This document shows, one piece after another, positions 52,640-62,246 of a stretch of 64,000 nucleotides of DNA. The position numbers and the translations under genes are program-made. Position 1 is the stretch's first letter. The number at the start of each line of letters is the position of its first letter. The stretch is from Flavobacterium sp. W4I14. Its GTDB lineage: Bacteria; Bacteroidota; Bacteroidia; Sphingobacteriales; Sphingobacteriaceae. The DNA lies in assembly GCA_030817875.1 (NCBI GenBank), contig JAUSZU010000001.1, forward strand, positions 5,146,001-5,210,000, in the 5' to 3' direction. The notes beneath the pieces were generated by a model, which saw nothing but the letters and a program-made list of their open reading frames with translations, searched no databases and was not told the DNA's origin.

Positions 52640-53388
52640 TCTATACTTTTCAGGCTCAAATAATATTCGTGTTCGTTCTTGTCAAAATGCTCTATGGCGT
52701 AGCGCAGCATGGTACGGGGCATTATTGCAACATGTTTTTCTAAGAAAGCCATTAGCTGAGCTTTATTTTTTGTGCCTGCCTGCCTAATCCAACCGCCAAC
52801 CGCTTTGTGGATCAGGTCTTCGCGATCATTTAAAAGGATTTGCGCAATGCCAAAAGTGTCAGCCAAATCGCCCTTACGGATAAAATAAGATGTGCTCACC
52901 ATTGCTGTCCGGCGCTGCCACATATCTTCTGAAACGGCTAATTGGTATAAAATATCTCTTGGTTTATCAAATAAGTAACTGCCCACTACAAAACATGCGG
53001 CACGGTCTACCAGATCCCAATTGTTAATCCGATCGTGCCGGTTAAGGTAAAGTTCATAAAGGGCTTTCTTTACATCTTCAGTTGTTTTTTTATCCCTTGC
53101 CCTAAAATCCATTATGCTTACTGCACCTGCCCGATGTTCATGAACCGGACTTTCTAAAAGCTTTTCTATTTCCTGAACAGGCATAGCCACAAAAGCCTTG
53201 GCGATTTCGAAAACCTGCCCCATCCGAATGCCGATAAACTGGTCTCCAGCCCCGTAATCACCCTCCTCAGTTTTAAAATAACGGGCAATCTTTTCCAGTT
53301 CTGCGCTAGATTGGTAGGTGCTTAATTTTTCAATAAAAGCAGCAGCGGTTAAATTTGTGGTTTGTTTGGAGATTTTCTCGACAGACAT
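52636..53388 (-). CDS. DNA alkylation repair protein (AlkD-like HEAT-repeat glycosylase)
   Basis: The 250-residue protein fits the AlkC/AlkD family: helical HEAT-like repeats with HEHRAGAVSIMDFRARDKK, NWDLVDRAACFVVGSYL, DMWQRRTAMVSTSYFIRKGD, DLIHKAVGGWIRQAG and TMLRYAIEHFDK. AlkD enzymes remove alkylated bases such as N3- or N7-alkylpurines from DNA. The WDLVD segment carries the aspartate expected at the active site. It follows the outer-membrane receptor gene at 53479 in the same direction but a terminator lies between. Confidence 0.9.
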   Translation of the reverse strand: MSVEKISKQTTNLTAAAFIEKLSTYQSSAELEKIARYFKTEEGDYGAGDQFIGIRMGQVFEIAKAFVAMPVQEIEKLLESPVHEHRAGAVSIMDFRARDKKTTEDVKKALYELYLNRHDRINNWDLVDRAACFVVGSYLFDKPRDILYQLAVSEDMWQRRTAMVSTSYFIRKGDLADTFGIAQILLNDREDLIHKAVGGWIRQAGTKNKAQLMAFLEKHVAIMPRTMLRYAIEHFDKNEHEYYLSLKSID

Positions 53389-53417
53389 TTTGTTCAGGTT
53401 TCCAATTTAAATATACA

Positions 53418-53456
53418 CAAAACAGAAAACCCGACCAGCATAATGTTGATCGGGCT
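53418..53456 (-). terminator. Terminator of the outer-membrane receptor gene
   Basis: On the minus strand AGCCCGATCA pairs with TGGTCGGG (one G-U pair) and is followed by TTTTCTGTTTT. It lies about 23 bp after the receptor stop. Confidence 0.78.
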
Positions 53457-53478
53457 TTCACAATTGAAGGGTTGAGTG

Positions 53479-55920
53479 TTAATTTTTCATACGGCCTTGT
53501 TCTGCTTCGGTACCCGTTGCACGGCGACGGGCTGGTTTAATTTCGTTTTTACCGAAGCGGTAGGTAAAACTGATTCTACCAATTTGAGTTTCATTTTTTT
53601 GATGTACTGAGTAAGTTAAACCCGGATAGGCGCTTGATAAATTGTTTTCAGATATATTGAATACATCAGATAAGGCCAGCTTCAAACTTGCTTTTTTGTT
53701 GAACAGTGATTTGCTCAAACCAGCGTCCACATAATAACGGGCTTTTAAACTTAAGGTTCCATAATCAAGCGGTGATTCGTAACTGCCATTTATTTCTGCC
53801 GTAAAACCATCCATAATGGTAAAGGTTTGTTGCGATTTAAATTGGAAAGAGGTTTTTCCGGTTTTTAAAGCGCTTCCGGCCAAATCTGGAGATTTGAAAC
53901 TGAGGTAAAAAACATTTAAGTTATTATTGGTCTGCCACCATTTCGTAATCTGAACAGGTACGTTTAAATTGGCGTTGTAGCTAATGTTGGTAGCAATATT
54001 TGCATTCGTTTGGTATAACGATTGATTCGCTGCGTCGGGCAAAATTACCTCTGCAATTACATCATTAATTCTGCTATAGCCAATTGAGAGCATATATTTT
54101 TGCAATAGGGTATAACTAAGCTCAAAATTGTGTGTATACTGTGGGTTTAGAAATGGATTTCCTTTGCTATAGGTAAATTCATCTAAGTAATAAATAAAGG
54201 GATTTAAAGCATCGTAACTTGGGCGGTCTATCCTTCTGCTATAAGAAAACCCCAACTGATTGTTTTTTGAAAGCGTTTGTTGAACAAATAACGTTGGAAA
54301 GAAATCCCAGTAATTTCGTTCTACAACTGTGTTTGTGGTAATCAGATTTCCTTTCGAATTGGTTTGCTCAACCCTTAAGCCAATCTGTACGCTGGTATTC
54401 TTAAATTGTTTGTTTATATTGGTATAAGCCGCATTTACATTTTCATCGTATACGAACTGATTGCTTCGTTTTACATCGTTCTGCCAGGTATTACTTACCA
54501 ACTCTTCCGCCTGCAAGTCATTGTCGGTTTTAACCCAGCTGCTTTTAACCCCGGCTTCGAGTTTAACGGTTTTGTTAAGTGATACATTATAGTCGACTTT
54601 AAATGCTTTAATGTCAATTATCGATGGGGTGTTGTTCCGGGTATACCTGATCGGGCGGATTCTGTCTCCATTGGGAAACCGATAATCGTTCTCATAATTA
54701 GAACCATCGTTTCCTTTGTATTTGGAATAATCTACATCTGCCGAGATTTCTGAACCGGCGGTATCCAGAACCGATTTATAATTTAAGTTATATGAAACAT
54801 TATTGTATTTGTTTACCTGCAATGAATTGGTTATCAAGCTCGAATCTACCTGGTTAAAAGATGGGCCAATTAAAGTATTGTTTCCCGCAACTTCATTTCC
54901 ATGATTAAAGTAGCCATTTACCAATACACCAATGGTATTCTTTTTATCAATAAAATAGTCTATACCTGCCTTAAAGTTATTGTTCTGTTGCTTTCTATGG
55001 CTGGTGCCCACTTGCATAAAATAAGTATCTGGTGTTCCGTTCGAAATACGGTCGATGGCAATGAGGTTATCGCGCTCATTTCTTCCATAATTATAATTGC
55101 CGAAAAGATTTAATTTTTGCGTTCTGTGGTTAAGGTTTAAGCCGGCATTTCCCCTGAAGTTTTTGCCATAACCGGCTGTTCCACTTAAGCTGCCATTGGT
55201 TCCGCCGTTTTTACTTTTTTTGGTTTTGATGTTGATAATACCAGAGTTGCCAGAGGCATCGTATTTCGAAGACGGATTGGTAATCAGCTCAATGCTCTCA
55301 ATTTCCGAACTCTGCATATTGCGGAGCAGGTTCGCCACATCAGCACTGCTCATATAGGTCTGCTTGCCATCCAATTGAATGAGTACACCTTGTTTACCCA
55401 TCATCGAAATCTTATCATTCTGATCTACCGTTACGCCTGGTGCTTTTTGCAAAACCTCCAGCGCAGTAGAGCCTGTCATAACCGAACTATTGGAAACGTT
55501 CATCACGATCTTATCCATTTTTCTTTCGATTAATGGTTTAGTTACAGCTACATTCACTTCTTTTAAGTTTTGAGTGCTTGCGGTGAGCTGTGCCGTTCCG
55601 AAATCTACCTTTTGGTTGTCTTCTGTTAAAATGATGGTTTTGCTTTTAAGTGTTTTGTAACCCATGTTACTGGCTTTATAAAAATAACTTCCCTTGCCCG
55701 AAACATTAAAATTAAATGTTCCGTTTGGATCGGTAAATGCCGTTTTAACCACGCTCGAATCGGATGCTTTAAAGAGCACAACAGTAACATAATCTGCAGG
55801 TTTTTTGGTTTCATCTAAGATTACGCCGCTGATGTTCGGTTTAGGATTTGTTTGCGCAAACCCCGCTGTAACGGTAAAAAGGAAAGTAACAATAAGTGAT
55901 ATTTTGTACAATGTTTTCAT
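53479..55920 (-). CDS. Outer-membrane receptor (TonB-dependent-like, OMP_b-brl_3 type)
   Basis: The 813-residue product has a signal peptide (MKTLYKISLIVTFLFTVTAGFAQ), a carboxypeptidase regulatory-like domain (about 30-120, ISGVILDETKKPADYVTVVLF), a plug domain (about 130-225, VLQKAPGVTVDQNDKISMMGKQG and ELITNPSSKYDASGNSGIINI) and a long barrel. The barrel ends in a basic tail instead of the usual aromatic residue. I chose the ATG at 55920, directly before the signal peptide; the upstream extension to 55989 is not needed. The substrate is unknown and no partner SusD-like gene is present. Confidence 0.87.
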   Translation of the reverse strand: MKTLYKISLIVTFLFTVTAGFAQTNPKPNISGVILDETKKPADYVTVVLFKASDSSVVKTAFTDPNGTFNFNVSGKGSYFYKASNMGYKTLKSKTIILTEDNQKVDFGTAQLTASTQNLKEVNVAVTKPLIERKMDKIVMNVSNSSVMTGSTALEVLQKAPGVTVDQNDKISMMGKQGVLIQLDGKQTYMSSADVANLLRNMQSSEIESIELITNPSSKYDASGNSGIINIKTKKSKNGGTNGSLSGTAGYGKNFRGNAGLNLNHRTQKLNLFGNYNYGRNERDNLIAIDRISNGTPDTYFMQVGTSHRKQQNNNFKAGIDYFIDKKNTIGVLVNGYFNHGNEVAGNNTLIGPSFNQVDSSLITNSLQVNKYNNVSYNLNYKSVLDTAGSEISADVDYSKYKGNDGSNYENDYRFPNGDRIRPIRYTRNNTPSIIDIKAFKVDYNVSLNKTVKLEAGVKSSWVKTDNDLQAEELVSNTWQNDVKRSNQFVYDENVNAAYTNINKQFKNTSVQIGLRVEQTNSKGNLITTNTVVERNYWDFFPTLFVQQTLSKNNQLGFSYSRRIDRPSYDALNPFIYYLDEFTYSKGNPFLNPQYTHNFELSYTLLQKYMLSIGYSRINDVIAEVILPDAANQSLYQTNANIATNISYNANLNVPVQITKWWQTNNNLNVFYLSFKSPDLAGSALKTGKTSFQFKSQQTFTIMDGFTAEINGSYESPLDYGTLSLKARYYVDAGLSKSLFNKKASLKLALSDVFNISENNLSSAYPGLTYSVHQKNETQIGRISFTYRFGKNEIKPARRRATGTEAEQGRMKN

Positions 55921-56187
55921 TTTTAGGTGTTTATTCTTAAAAAATGGGCAAAAAGATTTCCATAGCGCATATGCGCGCTTGCCATTCAATTGCTTGCTTA
56001 TTTTAAAGTTTAGTACGGAAACGAAAGGTTTCCGCTTGTTTAGTTATAGGTAAGACGACCGTTTTTTAAAAAGGTTACAGGGATTTTAAAAAAGTTGGGA
56101 GGCCGTTGTCGTGTAACTTAAATTGGGGCGTTATTCTGAGATTAATTTATTGGTATACAGGGCTGGGGAATTTAAGTGAAATAATAT

Positions 56188-56309
56188 CGTCATTTCGACT
56201 GAAGCTCACCGATCCTTCGTCGGTAGCGAAATGGAGAAATCTCTAAACTTTTCGGTAATAACATAGTTCAAAGATCTCTCCACTCCGCGTTGCTTCGGTC
56301 GAGATGACG
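56188..56309. repeat. REP-like element CGTCATTTCGACTGAAG ... GTCGAGATGACG
   Basis: Same structure as the element at 41483-41576: inverted outer ends, GGAGAAATCTC and AGATCTCTCC inside. It lies in the 586 bp gap 55921-56506, which otherwise holds the upstream region of the receptor gene, a run of degenerate AACCAAT-type words near 56375-56430, and the terminator at 56437-56484. No gene is seen there. Confidence 0.8.
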
Positions 56310-56436
56310 ATATTTCTATCGGAGTCTGTCAATTGTAGCATAGTCCAAGGGTTTTTAAGGGGCTTAGGCATTTAACCAATCAACCTGTTTAAACAATTAA
56401 CCAATCTCACAAATGAACCAATGAAAATGAACCAAA

Positions 56437-56484
56437 CAAAAAAGCCACAGATAAACAAGCTTACACCTGCATATCTATGGCCTT
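56437..56484 (-). terminator. Terminator of the M49-like peptidase gene
   Basis: GCCACAGATA (56444-56453) pairs with TATCTATGGC (56472-56481) with one mismatch. On the minus strand a T6 run follows about 25-60 bp after the stop at 56507. Confidence 0.7.
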
Positions 56485-56506
56485 AAATTCCTAAGTAAAA
56501 AATCTT

Positions 56507-58186
56507 TTATTTTACACCAAGTACATCAACACCTTGTTCAAAAACAACATCGACCGGAATATTCTTTTTGGTCAACCGGTCCAGATCTGTTTGAAGTTCT
56601 GTATGGATAACCGCTTTTTCTTTTTGTGCTTTTTCTACCGCAGCTTTGTCGCCGTTACCCTGAAGGGTAAGAATGAATGCGCTTAAATCGTTCATGGCAG
56701 TTGCAAATTTTTCGAAGTTTACTTTATAAGTACCTTTAGCTGTACGCTCGAAAGCACCTTTTTCCTGGAAGTAATTAAAGCATTGCATATTGGCTTTTCC
56801 ATGCGCTTCAGAAACGCCGAAACGAACAGAACGCAAAATACCAGCCATAAATGTGGTGTAATAATCTTTTATATCACCTTTCAACTCTCCCTTTTTAAGT
56901 AAGCCTGTTACCATATACAGGCCTAAAATATCTGCTTTGCCTTCTTCTAACCAGCTGTACTGTTCTTTTAACGCAGCACGTACAAAACCTTTTCCGGTAA
57001 TGGTTTTTTTAATCCCTAAACCATGAGCTACTTCGTGAAACATTACGTTTGCAAAAAAAGCATCAAACTTAATGTATTGTTGCTGATCGGCTTCAATTAA
57101 TTCTTTTGAAATCGGCACCAATATCTTATCAAATTTCGCTTGCATTGCATTTTTCAGCTGTGAACGGCGTGTACCTTTTTCCTGTTGGATTTTTTCATCA
57201 TTCGGGAGATTAACAGCGATGGTTTTCGATCCGGCATTACAGTCTCCTGCATAATAAACCACATCATATGCATTTAACTCAGAGTCGGTTCCAGGTGTTT
57301 CGGTTTTATATTTCGCCGCAACAGGTAAGTTTTTCTGTAATTCAGGAAGCATTTTTACATACTTCGCCAAACGCTTGCTCCACTCTTTATCTTTGATTAA
57401 AACATAAGCTTCGTAACTGGTACGGGCATTAAACAGTTTATCCTCGTAGTTTTCAATGGGGCCGATAATAATGTCCAAGCCATTGGTTTTCATATCTAAC
57501 CAGGCATAATCACTTGCGGTAAAATTATCCGTTACCAAAGCATCGGCCCTTAAGTTTAAATATTTTTTTAAACCGGCATCTTCGGCAATTAAAGCTGCCT
57601 GTTTTAATAAGGAACTTGCTTTTTGTAATTCTGAAGCAAATAATACATGATAAGGTACAGTTGATAATTTGCCGGTACTATCTTTTTGAATAACCGAATA
57701 TGCGCCAAATTTATCGGCAAGGTCCGATTTCTCTATGGCTTCTTTTGTAATACCGTACGGATAAAAAGATGCTCCCTCTGGTTTGGCACCAACACCTTCA
57801 ACAAAAGGTTTATCATTATTTAGCCTATCCCAGGGACCATAATTGATGTTAACAAAATCGCGTGTTTTTTCATCTTTAATAGTTGTCAGCAAGCTATCTC
57901 TTTGTGGGTAGGCTTGTTTCCAATATAATTGATCCATAATTTCTGCTGCCTGAATTAATAAAGGCAAGATTTTACGGTCGTTAACACTTAACTCGTTTAT
58001 ATTGGTGGTTAATTTTACCCTTTCGTAAATAGGCAAACGTTGTGCAACATAATTGGTCAGACTATCTTTTTGTACTACTACAGCCTTTTCATCTTTAGAT
58101 TTATTATTGCCGGTACAAGACGATAAGGCGCCTACAGAAATAGCTACTACCGATAAAAACAGGGTTGATTTGTATAAATTCTTCAT
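56507..58186 (-). CDS. M49-like (dipeptidyl peptidase III-like) zinc peptidase lipoprotein
   Basis: The 559-residue product has a lipoprotein signal (ISVGALSSCTGNN). The family resemblance to dipeptidyl peptidase III shows in VNINYGPWDRL, the zinc site FHEVAHGLG near residue 385 and the downstream glutamate motif SWLEEGKADILGLY. Standard M49 enzymes have HExxGH with a one-residue insertion; this protein has the shorter HEVAH, a variation to note. It should cleave peptides in the periplasm or at the surface. The gene is followed by its own terminator and is divergent from the amidase gene. Confidence 0.85.
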   Translation of the reverse strand: MKNLYKSTLFLSVVAISVGALSSCTGNNKSKDEKAVVVQKDSLTNYVAQRLPIYERVKLTTNINELSVNDRKILPLLIQAAEIMDQLYWKQAYPQRDSLLTTIKDEKTRDFVNINYGPWDRLNNDKPFVEGVGAKPEGASFYPYGITKEAIEKSDLADKFGAYSVIQKDSTGKLSTVPYHVLFASELQKASSLLKQAALIAEDAGLKKYLNLRADALVTDNFTASDYAWLDMKTNGLDIIIGPIENYEDKLFNARTSYEAYVLIKDKEWSKRLAKYVKMLPELQKNLPVAAKYKTETPGTDSELNAYDVVYYAGDCNAGSKTIAVNLPNDEKIQQEKGTRRSQLKNAMQAKFDKILVPISKELIEADQQQYIKFDAFFANVMFHEVAHGLGIKKTITGKGFVRAALKEQYSWLEEGKADILGLYMVTGLLKKGELKGDIKDYYTTFMAGILRSVRFGVSEAHGKANMQCFNYFQEKGAFERTAKGTYKVNFEKFATAMNDLSAFILTLQGNGDKAAVEKAQKEKAVIHTELQTDLDRLTKKNIPVDVVFEQGVDVLGVK

Positions 58187-58299
58187 ATTAAAGTATATGG
58201 CTGCTAAATTAGTAAATTTTGAAAGCTTTGTATAAAGTTTGATGCATTGGGTGAAGTTTAAGATAACTTTGTAACTTCAACTTGCTAACCGTTCATACC

Positions 58300-59136
58300 A
58301 TGTTATTTTCCAAGTCATCGAAATCATTATCTATTTCCGCTTTCACTCTTGTACTTATTTTATCTGCCTGCGGAAGCAGCAAATATGCTGCAACAGAAAA
58401 AATCTATAAAGAAAAGGCAAAGGATTTTTCGAAAATAATCAATACCACGCCACCAGTCGGTCAGCTTTACGATTCGTTAGGAGCAACAAACCAGGAATGG
58501 ATTGGTTCTGTAAATTTTGGGATACGTAAACCGAATTTTGTGGTGATCCATCACACTGCGCAAGATAGTTTGGCACAGACCATAAAGACGTTTTTCTCAA
58601 CTAAGGCAGGTACAAGCGCCCATTATGTGATCAGTCGTGATGGTAAAGTAGTGCATATGGTGAATGACTATTTAAGAGCAAACCATGCTGGTGTAAGTAA
58701 ATGGGGGAAAGATACCGACTTAAACTCTTCATCGATAGGAATTGAATTGGATAACAATGGCTTAACTGACCCATGGCCTGATGCGCAGATCAATAGCCTG
58801 CTAAAGCTGTTGGCCACATTAAAGAAAACCTATGGCATCCCGACAGCGAACTTTATCGGTCATGCCGATATAGCACCTAAACGGAAAAATGATCCTAAAA
58901 ATTTCCCCTGGAAAAAACTGGCGGATAAAGGTTTTGGCTATTGGTATGATGATGTGCTGAAAAACCCTCCTGTAGATTTTAATACCGAAATGGCCTTAAA
59001 ATATATTGGTTACGATACCAGTAATCTCCCTGCAGCAATCACCGCTTTCAAAATTCATTTTATACAGAGTGATATTACACCGACTTTAACACCGGTAGAT
59101 ATATTGGTACTGTATAATGTGTATACAAAATATTAA
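58300..59136 (+). CDS. N-acetylmuramoyl-L-alanine amidase lipoprotein
   Basis: The 278-residue product has a lipoprotein signal (TLVLILSACGSSKYA) and an amidase_2 (PGRP-like) domain at about 85-225: FVVIHHTAQDS with the first zinc histidine, AHYVISRDGKVVHMVND, SSIGIELDNNG and FIGHADIAPKRKNDPKNFPW with the other ligand residues. It cleaves the bond between N-acetylmuramic acid and the stem peptide in murein. I chose the ATG at 58300 rather than 58282 because it sits directly before the signal peptide. Confidence 0.92.
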   Translation: MLFSKSSKSLSISAFTLVLILSACGSSKYAATEKIYKEKAKDFSKIINTTPPVGQLYDSLGATNQEWIGSVNFGIRKPNFVVIHHTAQDSLAQTIKTFFSTKAGTSAHYVISRDGKVVHMVNDYLRANHAGVSKWGKDTDLNSSSIGIELDNNGLTDPWPDAQINSLLKLLATLKKTYGIPTANFIGHADIAPKRKNDPKNFPWKKLADKGFGYWYDDVLKNPPVDFNTEMALKYIGYDTSNLPAAITAFKIHFIQSDITPTLTPVDILVLYNVYTKY

Positions 59137-59367
59137 GCGGAATTGCGTTTGGCGGTTAGCGTAATTAAACTCATATCGCGCAATCTTTCTCCTGAACTTG
59201 TTTTACTGCGTAGCTTTCCGCTTCGCTATAACCCAGGATCTTTAAAAGTGAAATTAGCCCGAGGTTGATGTTGCAAAAAAGATCTTGGCACTTCATCTCT
59301 TACGGTTTTTCTTTTTTATTCAAAGCTTTATGTTAGATTTGATTACCAAACAATCTGCTAAGTATAA
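59137..59367. other. 231 bp gap, nothing recognised
   Basis: No coding frame, repeat family member or clear hairpin is seen between the amidase and small membrane protein genes. Confidence 0.4.
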
Positions 59368-59805
59368 ATGCGAATATCAAATAAAATGAGGGGAATTGTA
59401 AGAACAGTTTTATCCTTTCTCTTACTCTATTCATTTATCAAAGTCTTTTGTGAAAATGTAATTATAAAATTTAACGACCCAACAGAAGTAGTCTTGGGGC
59501 GCATATGTGGGGCAGCAATTGTTTTGTGGTTATCTGTATCCATGTTTTTAAATGGTTTATCCGAATTAAGATCAAGAAAAATAAAATACAAAACTTATTT
59601 CGCCTCCATAATTTCCTCTATAACATTCGGTTATTTTTTGATAGAAGAAATATTAGATAGGAAAGATATATTGGTGATAATATTCGGAGCCTTGGTAATG
59701 CTATCATTTGGTTACCTAGCTGTTTATGATTTTCTTTATTTTAGGAAGATTGATAAAGATAATCGTATTGATGATCAGCTTTTAAGCAAGCCCCATGAAC
59801 TATAG
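59368..59805 (+). CDS. Small integral membrane protein of unknown function
   Basis: The 145-residue product has four hydrophobic segments (TVLSFLLLYSFIKVF, ICGAAIVLWLSVSMFLNGL, FASIISSITFGYFLIEEI, ILVIIFGALVMLSFGYLAVYDFLYF) separated by short charged loops. I recognise no family. A second ATG six codons downstream (59386) is an equally possible start. Its composition is more AT-rich than the neighbours, so recent acquisition is possible. Confidence 0.65.
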   Translation: MRISNKMRGIVRTVLSFLLLYSFIKVFCENVIIKFNDPTEVVLGRICGAAIVLWLSVSMFLNGLSELRSRKIKYKTYFASIISSITFGYFLIEEILDRKDILVIIFGALVMLSFGYLAVYDFLYFRKIDKDNRIDDQLLSKPHEL

Positions 59806-59850
59806 TTTCTGCAAACATTAACCAATTAATCCCAAAAATTTCTCTAAAAA

Positions 59851-59882
59851 AAACACGGATAAATCTGTGTTCATCCGTGTTT
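59851..59882. terminator. Bidirectional terminator after glnS
   Basis: AAACACGGAT pairs perfectly with ATCCGTGTTT around a 12-base loop. A run of eight A on the left gives a T-run on the minus strand, 22 bp after the glnS stop, and it also lies after the plus-strand membrane protein gene. Confidence 0.85.
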
Positions 59883-59904
59883 ATATGTGGTTTAGAAAAG
59901 CTAA

Positions 59905-61560
59905 TTAATTCGGCTTCTTAAACGTATCTTTTAGCGTAACTGTACGGTTAAAAACCAATTTATCTGTAGTAGAATCTCTATCTAAACAGAAATAACCTTT
60001 ACGGATAAACTGATAACGGCTTTCCAGATCTGCATCTGCAAGGGCCGGCTCGATATAGACGTGAGGTAAAACTGTTAAGCTTTCAGGGTTTAGGTAGTCT
60101 TTAAAATCTCCTTCCTCAGCATCTGGTGTTTCAGAGGTAAACAACCGGTCGTACAAACGGATTTCGGCAGTTTTGGCATGCGGAGCACTTACCCAATGAA
60201 TGGTTCCTTTAACATTTATGCCGCTGGTATCATTTCCGCTTTTCGATTCTGGGATGTAAGTACAATGAATTTCGGTAACGTTTCCGTTTTCATCTTTCAC
60301 AAAATCTTCACATTTAACAATGTAAGCGAATTTTAAGCGTACCATTGCACCAGGTGCCAGGCGGAACCATTTTTTTGCCGGTACTTCCATAAAATCTTCA
60401 CGCTCTATCCAAAGTTCGTTGCTGAAAGGGATCACACGCGTGCCACCACCATCTTCAGCCTCTGGATTGTTTTCGCCGATTAAATCCTCTGTTCCTTTTT
60501 CGTAATTTGTAATTATCAGTTTAATCGGATCTAAAACCGCCATTACACGGTTAGCCGTTTTATTTAAATCTTCACGGATACAAAATTCCAATAAACTTAG
60601 CTCAATTAAATTCTCGCGTTTGGCAATACCAATACGTTCGCAAAATTCGCGGACGCTCTTTGGTGTAAAACCTCTCCTGCGCAAACCGCTAATGGTAGGC
60701 ATGCGCGGATCGTCCCATCCATTTACTAAGTTTTCGTTAACGAGTTGAAGTAACTTACGTTTACTCATTACCGTACTGGTAAGGTTTAAACGGGCAAATT
60801 CATATTGTTTCGAAGGAAAAATCTCTAGTTTTTCGATAAACCAATCGTACAGTTCACGGTGCGAAACATATTCCAATGTACAGATAGAGTGCGTGATGTT
60901 TTCGATACTGTCGCTTTGGCCGTGCGCAAAATCATACATCGGATAAATGCACCATTTGTTACCGGTACGGTGATGTTCGGCATGTTTGATGCGATAGATA
61001 ATCGGATCGCGCATTAACATATTCGGACTGGCCATGTCGATTTTTGCTCTCAAAATATAAGCGCCATCGGCAAATTCGCCATTTTTCATTTTCGTGAAAA
61101 TGTCTAAATTTTCTTCAATGCTGCGGTTGCGGTATGGGCTATCCTGTCCTGGTTCTGTTGGCGTGCCTTTTAAAGCCGCAATTTCATCCGCAGAACTCTC
61201 GTCAACATAAGCTAAACCTTTTTCGATTAGTTTAACCGCAAAACCATACAGCTCATCAAAATAATCTGAGGCATATAATTCATTTTTCCAGTTAAAACCC
61301 AACCATCTGATATCTTCTTGCTGACTGTTTACATATTCTGTTTTTTCTGTTACCGGATTGGTATCGTCAAAACGCAGATTGGTATAGCCGCCGTATTTTT
61401 GTGTTAGTCCGAAATTTAAGCATATTGCTTTCGCGTGGCCGATGTGTAGATAACCATTAGGTTCAGGCGGGAAACGCGTAACCAAAGTTTCATACTTACC
61501 ACTATTTAAGTCGTTCTCAACAATTTCTTCAATAAAGTTCAATGACTTCTCTTCACTCAT
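59905..61560 (-). CDS. glnS: Glutaminyl-tRNA synthetase
   Basis: GlnRS charges tRNA-Gln directly. The 551-residue length is normal. Class I signatures are visible: PPEPNGYLHIGHAKAICLNF near residue 30, RFDDTNPVTEKTEYVNSQQEDIRWLGF and VMSKRKLLQLV (KMSKS-type). The C-terminal anticodon-binding barrel includes WIEREDFMEVPAKKWFRLAPGAMVRLK. I chose the ATG at 61560 (MSEEKSLNFIEEIVENDL); the upstream frame to 61614 adds 18 poorly fitting residues. Confidence 0.97.
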   Translation of the reverse strand: MSEEKSLNFIEEIVENDLNSGKYETLVTRFPPEPNGYLHIGHAKAICLNFGLTQKYGGYTNLRFDDTNPVTEKTEYVNSQQEDIRWLGFNWKNELYASDYFDELYGFAVKLIEKGLAYVDESSADEIAALKGTPTEPGQDSPYRNRSIEENLDIFTKMKNGEFADGAYILRAKIDMASPNMLMRDPIIYRIKHAEHHRTGNKWCIYPMYDFAHGQSDSIENITHSICTLEYVSHRELYDWFIEKLEIFPSKQYEFARLNLTSTVMSKRKLLQLVNENLVNGWDDPRMPTISGLRRRGFTPKSVREFCERIGIAKRENLIELSLLEFCIREDLNKTANRVMAVLDPIKLIITNYEKGTEDLIGENNPEAEDGGGTRVIPFSNELWIEREDFMEVPAKKWFRLAPGAMVRLKFAYIVKCEDFVKDENGNVTEIHCTYIPESKSGNDTSGINVKGTIHWVSAPHAKTAEIRLYDRLFTSETPDAEEGDFKDYLNPESLTVLPHVYIEPALADADLESRYQFIRKGYFCLDRDSTTDKLVFNRTVTLKDTFKKPN

Positions 61561-61795
61561 AAAAACCTGTAAATTAGGAATGCAAATGTAAAAAGATTGA
61601 GCGGATTTATACAATGATTATAGGTTTATTAGCCCATAGTTGATAGTTGATTGCCCAGAACTTCATTATAGTGCTGTGAAAGAACAAATATGTTAGTATT
61701 ATAGGCTAATTTGCCATTGAAACCACGGCTATGAATAATCAGCCATCAACCATTATCTGCTTTTTTCCTATTTCTCAATTACCTAATAAATTCGA

Positions 61796-61803
61796 TACAT
61801 TTA
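61796..61803 (+). promoter_or_regulatory. TACATTTA promoter-like box of the mutase subunit gene
   Basis: A TAnnTTTR box, one base from consensus, lies 20 bp before the ATG at 61824. Confidence 0.45.
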
Positions 61804-61823
61804 CGTCAACTTAATATTCATTT

Positions 61824-62243
61824 ATGAGCAAAATATTAAATCGGCCTATCCGTGTTTTAGTAGCTAAAGTTGGATTAGATGGTCACGACAGAGGGGCTAA
61901 AGTAATTGCAACTTCCTTACGGGATGCAGGCATGGAGGTAATTTATACCGGCCTGCGCCAAACGCCGGAAATGGTGGTAAATACAGCGCTTCAGGAGGAT
62001 GTTGATGCCATCGGGATTTCTATCCTATCGGGCGCACATATGACGGTTTTCCCAAAGATTATTCATTTTATGAAAGAAAAACAGTTAGATGATGTGTTAT
62101 TAACCGGCGGAGGGATTATCCCTGAGGCAGATCGGTTAAAACTGGCAGATATGGGTGTTGGGGAGCTATTTCCTCCGGGAACAACAATGGCAAGTATTGT
62201 AGAATATATTCAGAATTGGGTTACAGAAAACAGAAATTTTTAA
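61824..62243 (+). CDS. Methylmalonyl-CoA mutase, cobalamin-binding subunit (stand-alone)
   Basis: The 139-residue protein is a single B12-binding domain: VLVAKVGLDGHDRGAKVIA with the lower cobalt ligand histidine in DGHDRG, VDAIGISILSGAHMTVFP and VLLTGGGIIPEADR. It normally associates with a separate catalytic chain, which is not in this window. It starts an apparent operon with the enoyl-CoA hydratase, three bases downstream, which fits a role in propionate or branched-chain breakdown. Confidence 0.92.
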   Translation: MSKILNRPIRVLVAKVGLDGHDRGAKVIATSLRDAGMEVIYTGLRQTPEMVVNTALQEDVDAIGISILSGAHMTVFPKIIHFMKEKQLDDVLLTGGGIIPEADRLKLADMGVGELFPPGTTMASIVEYIQNWVTENRNF

Positions 62244-62246
62244 GTT

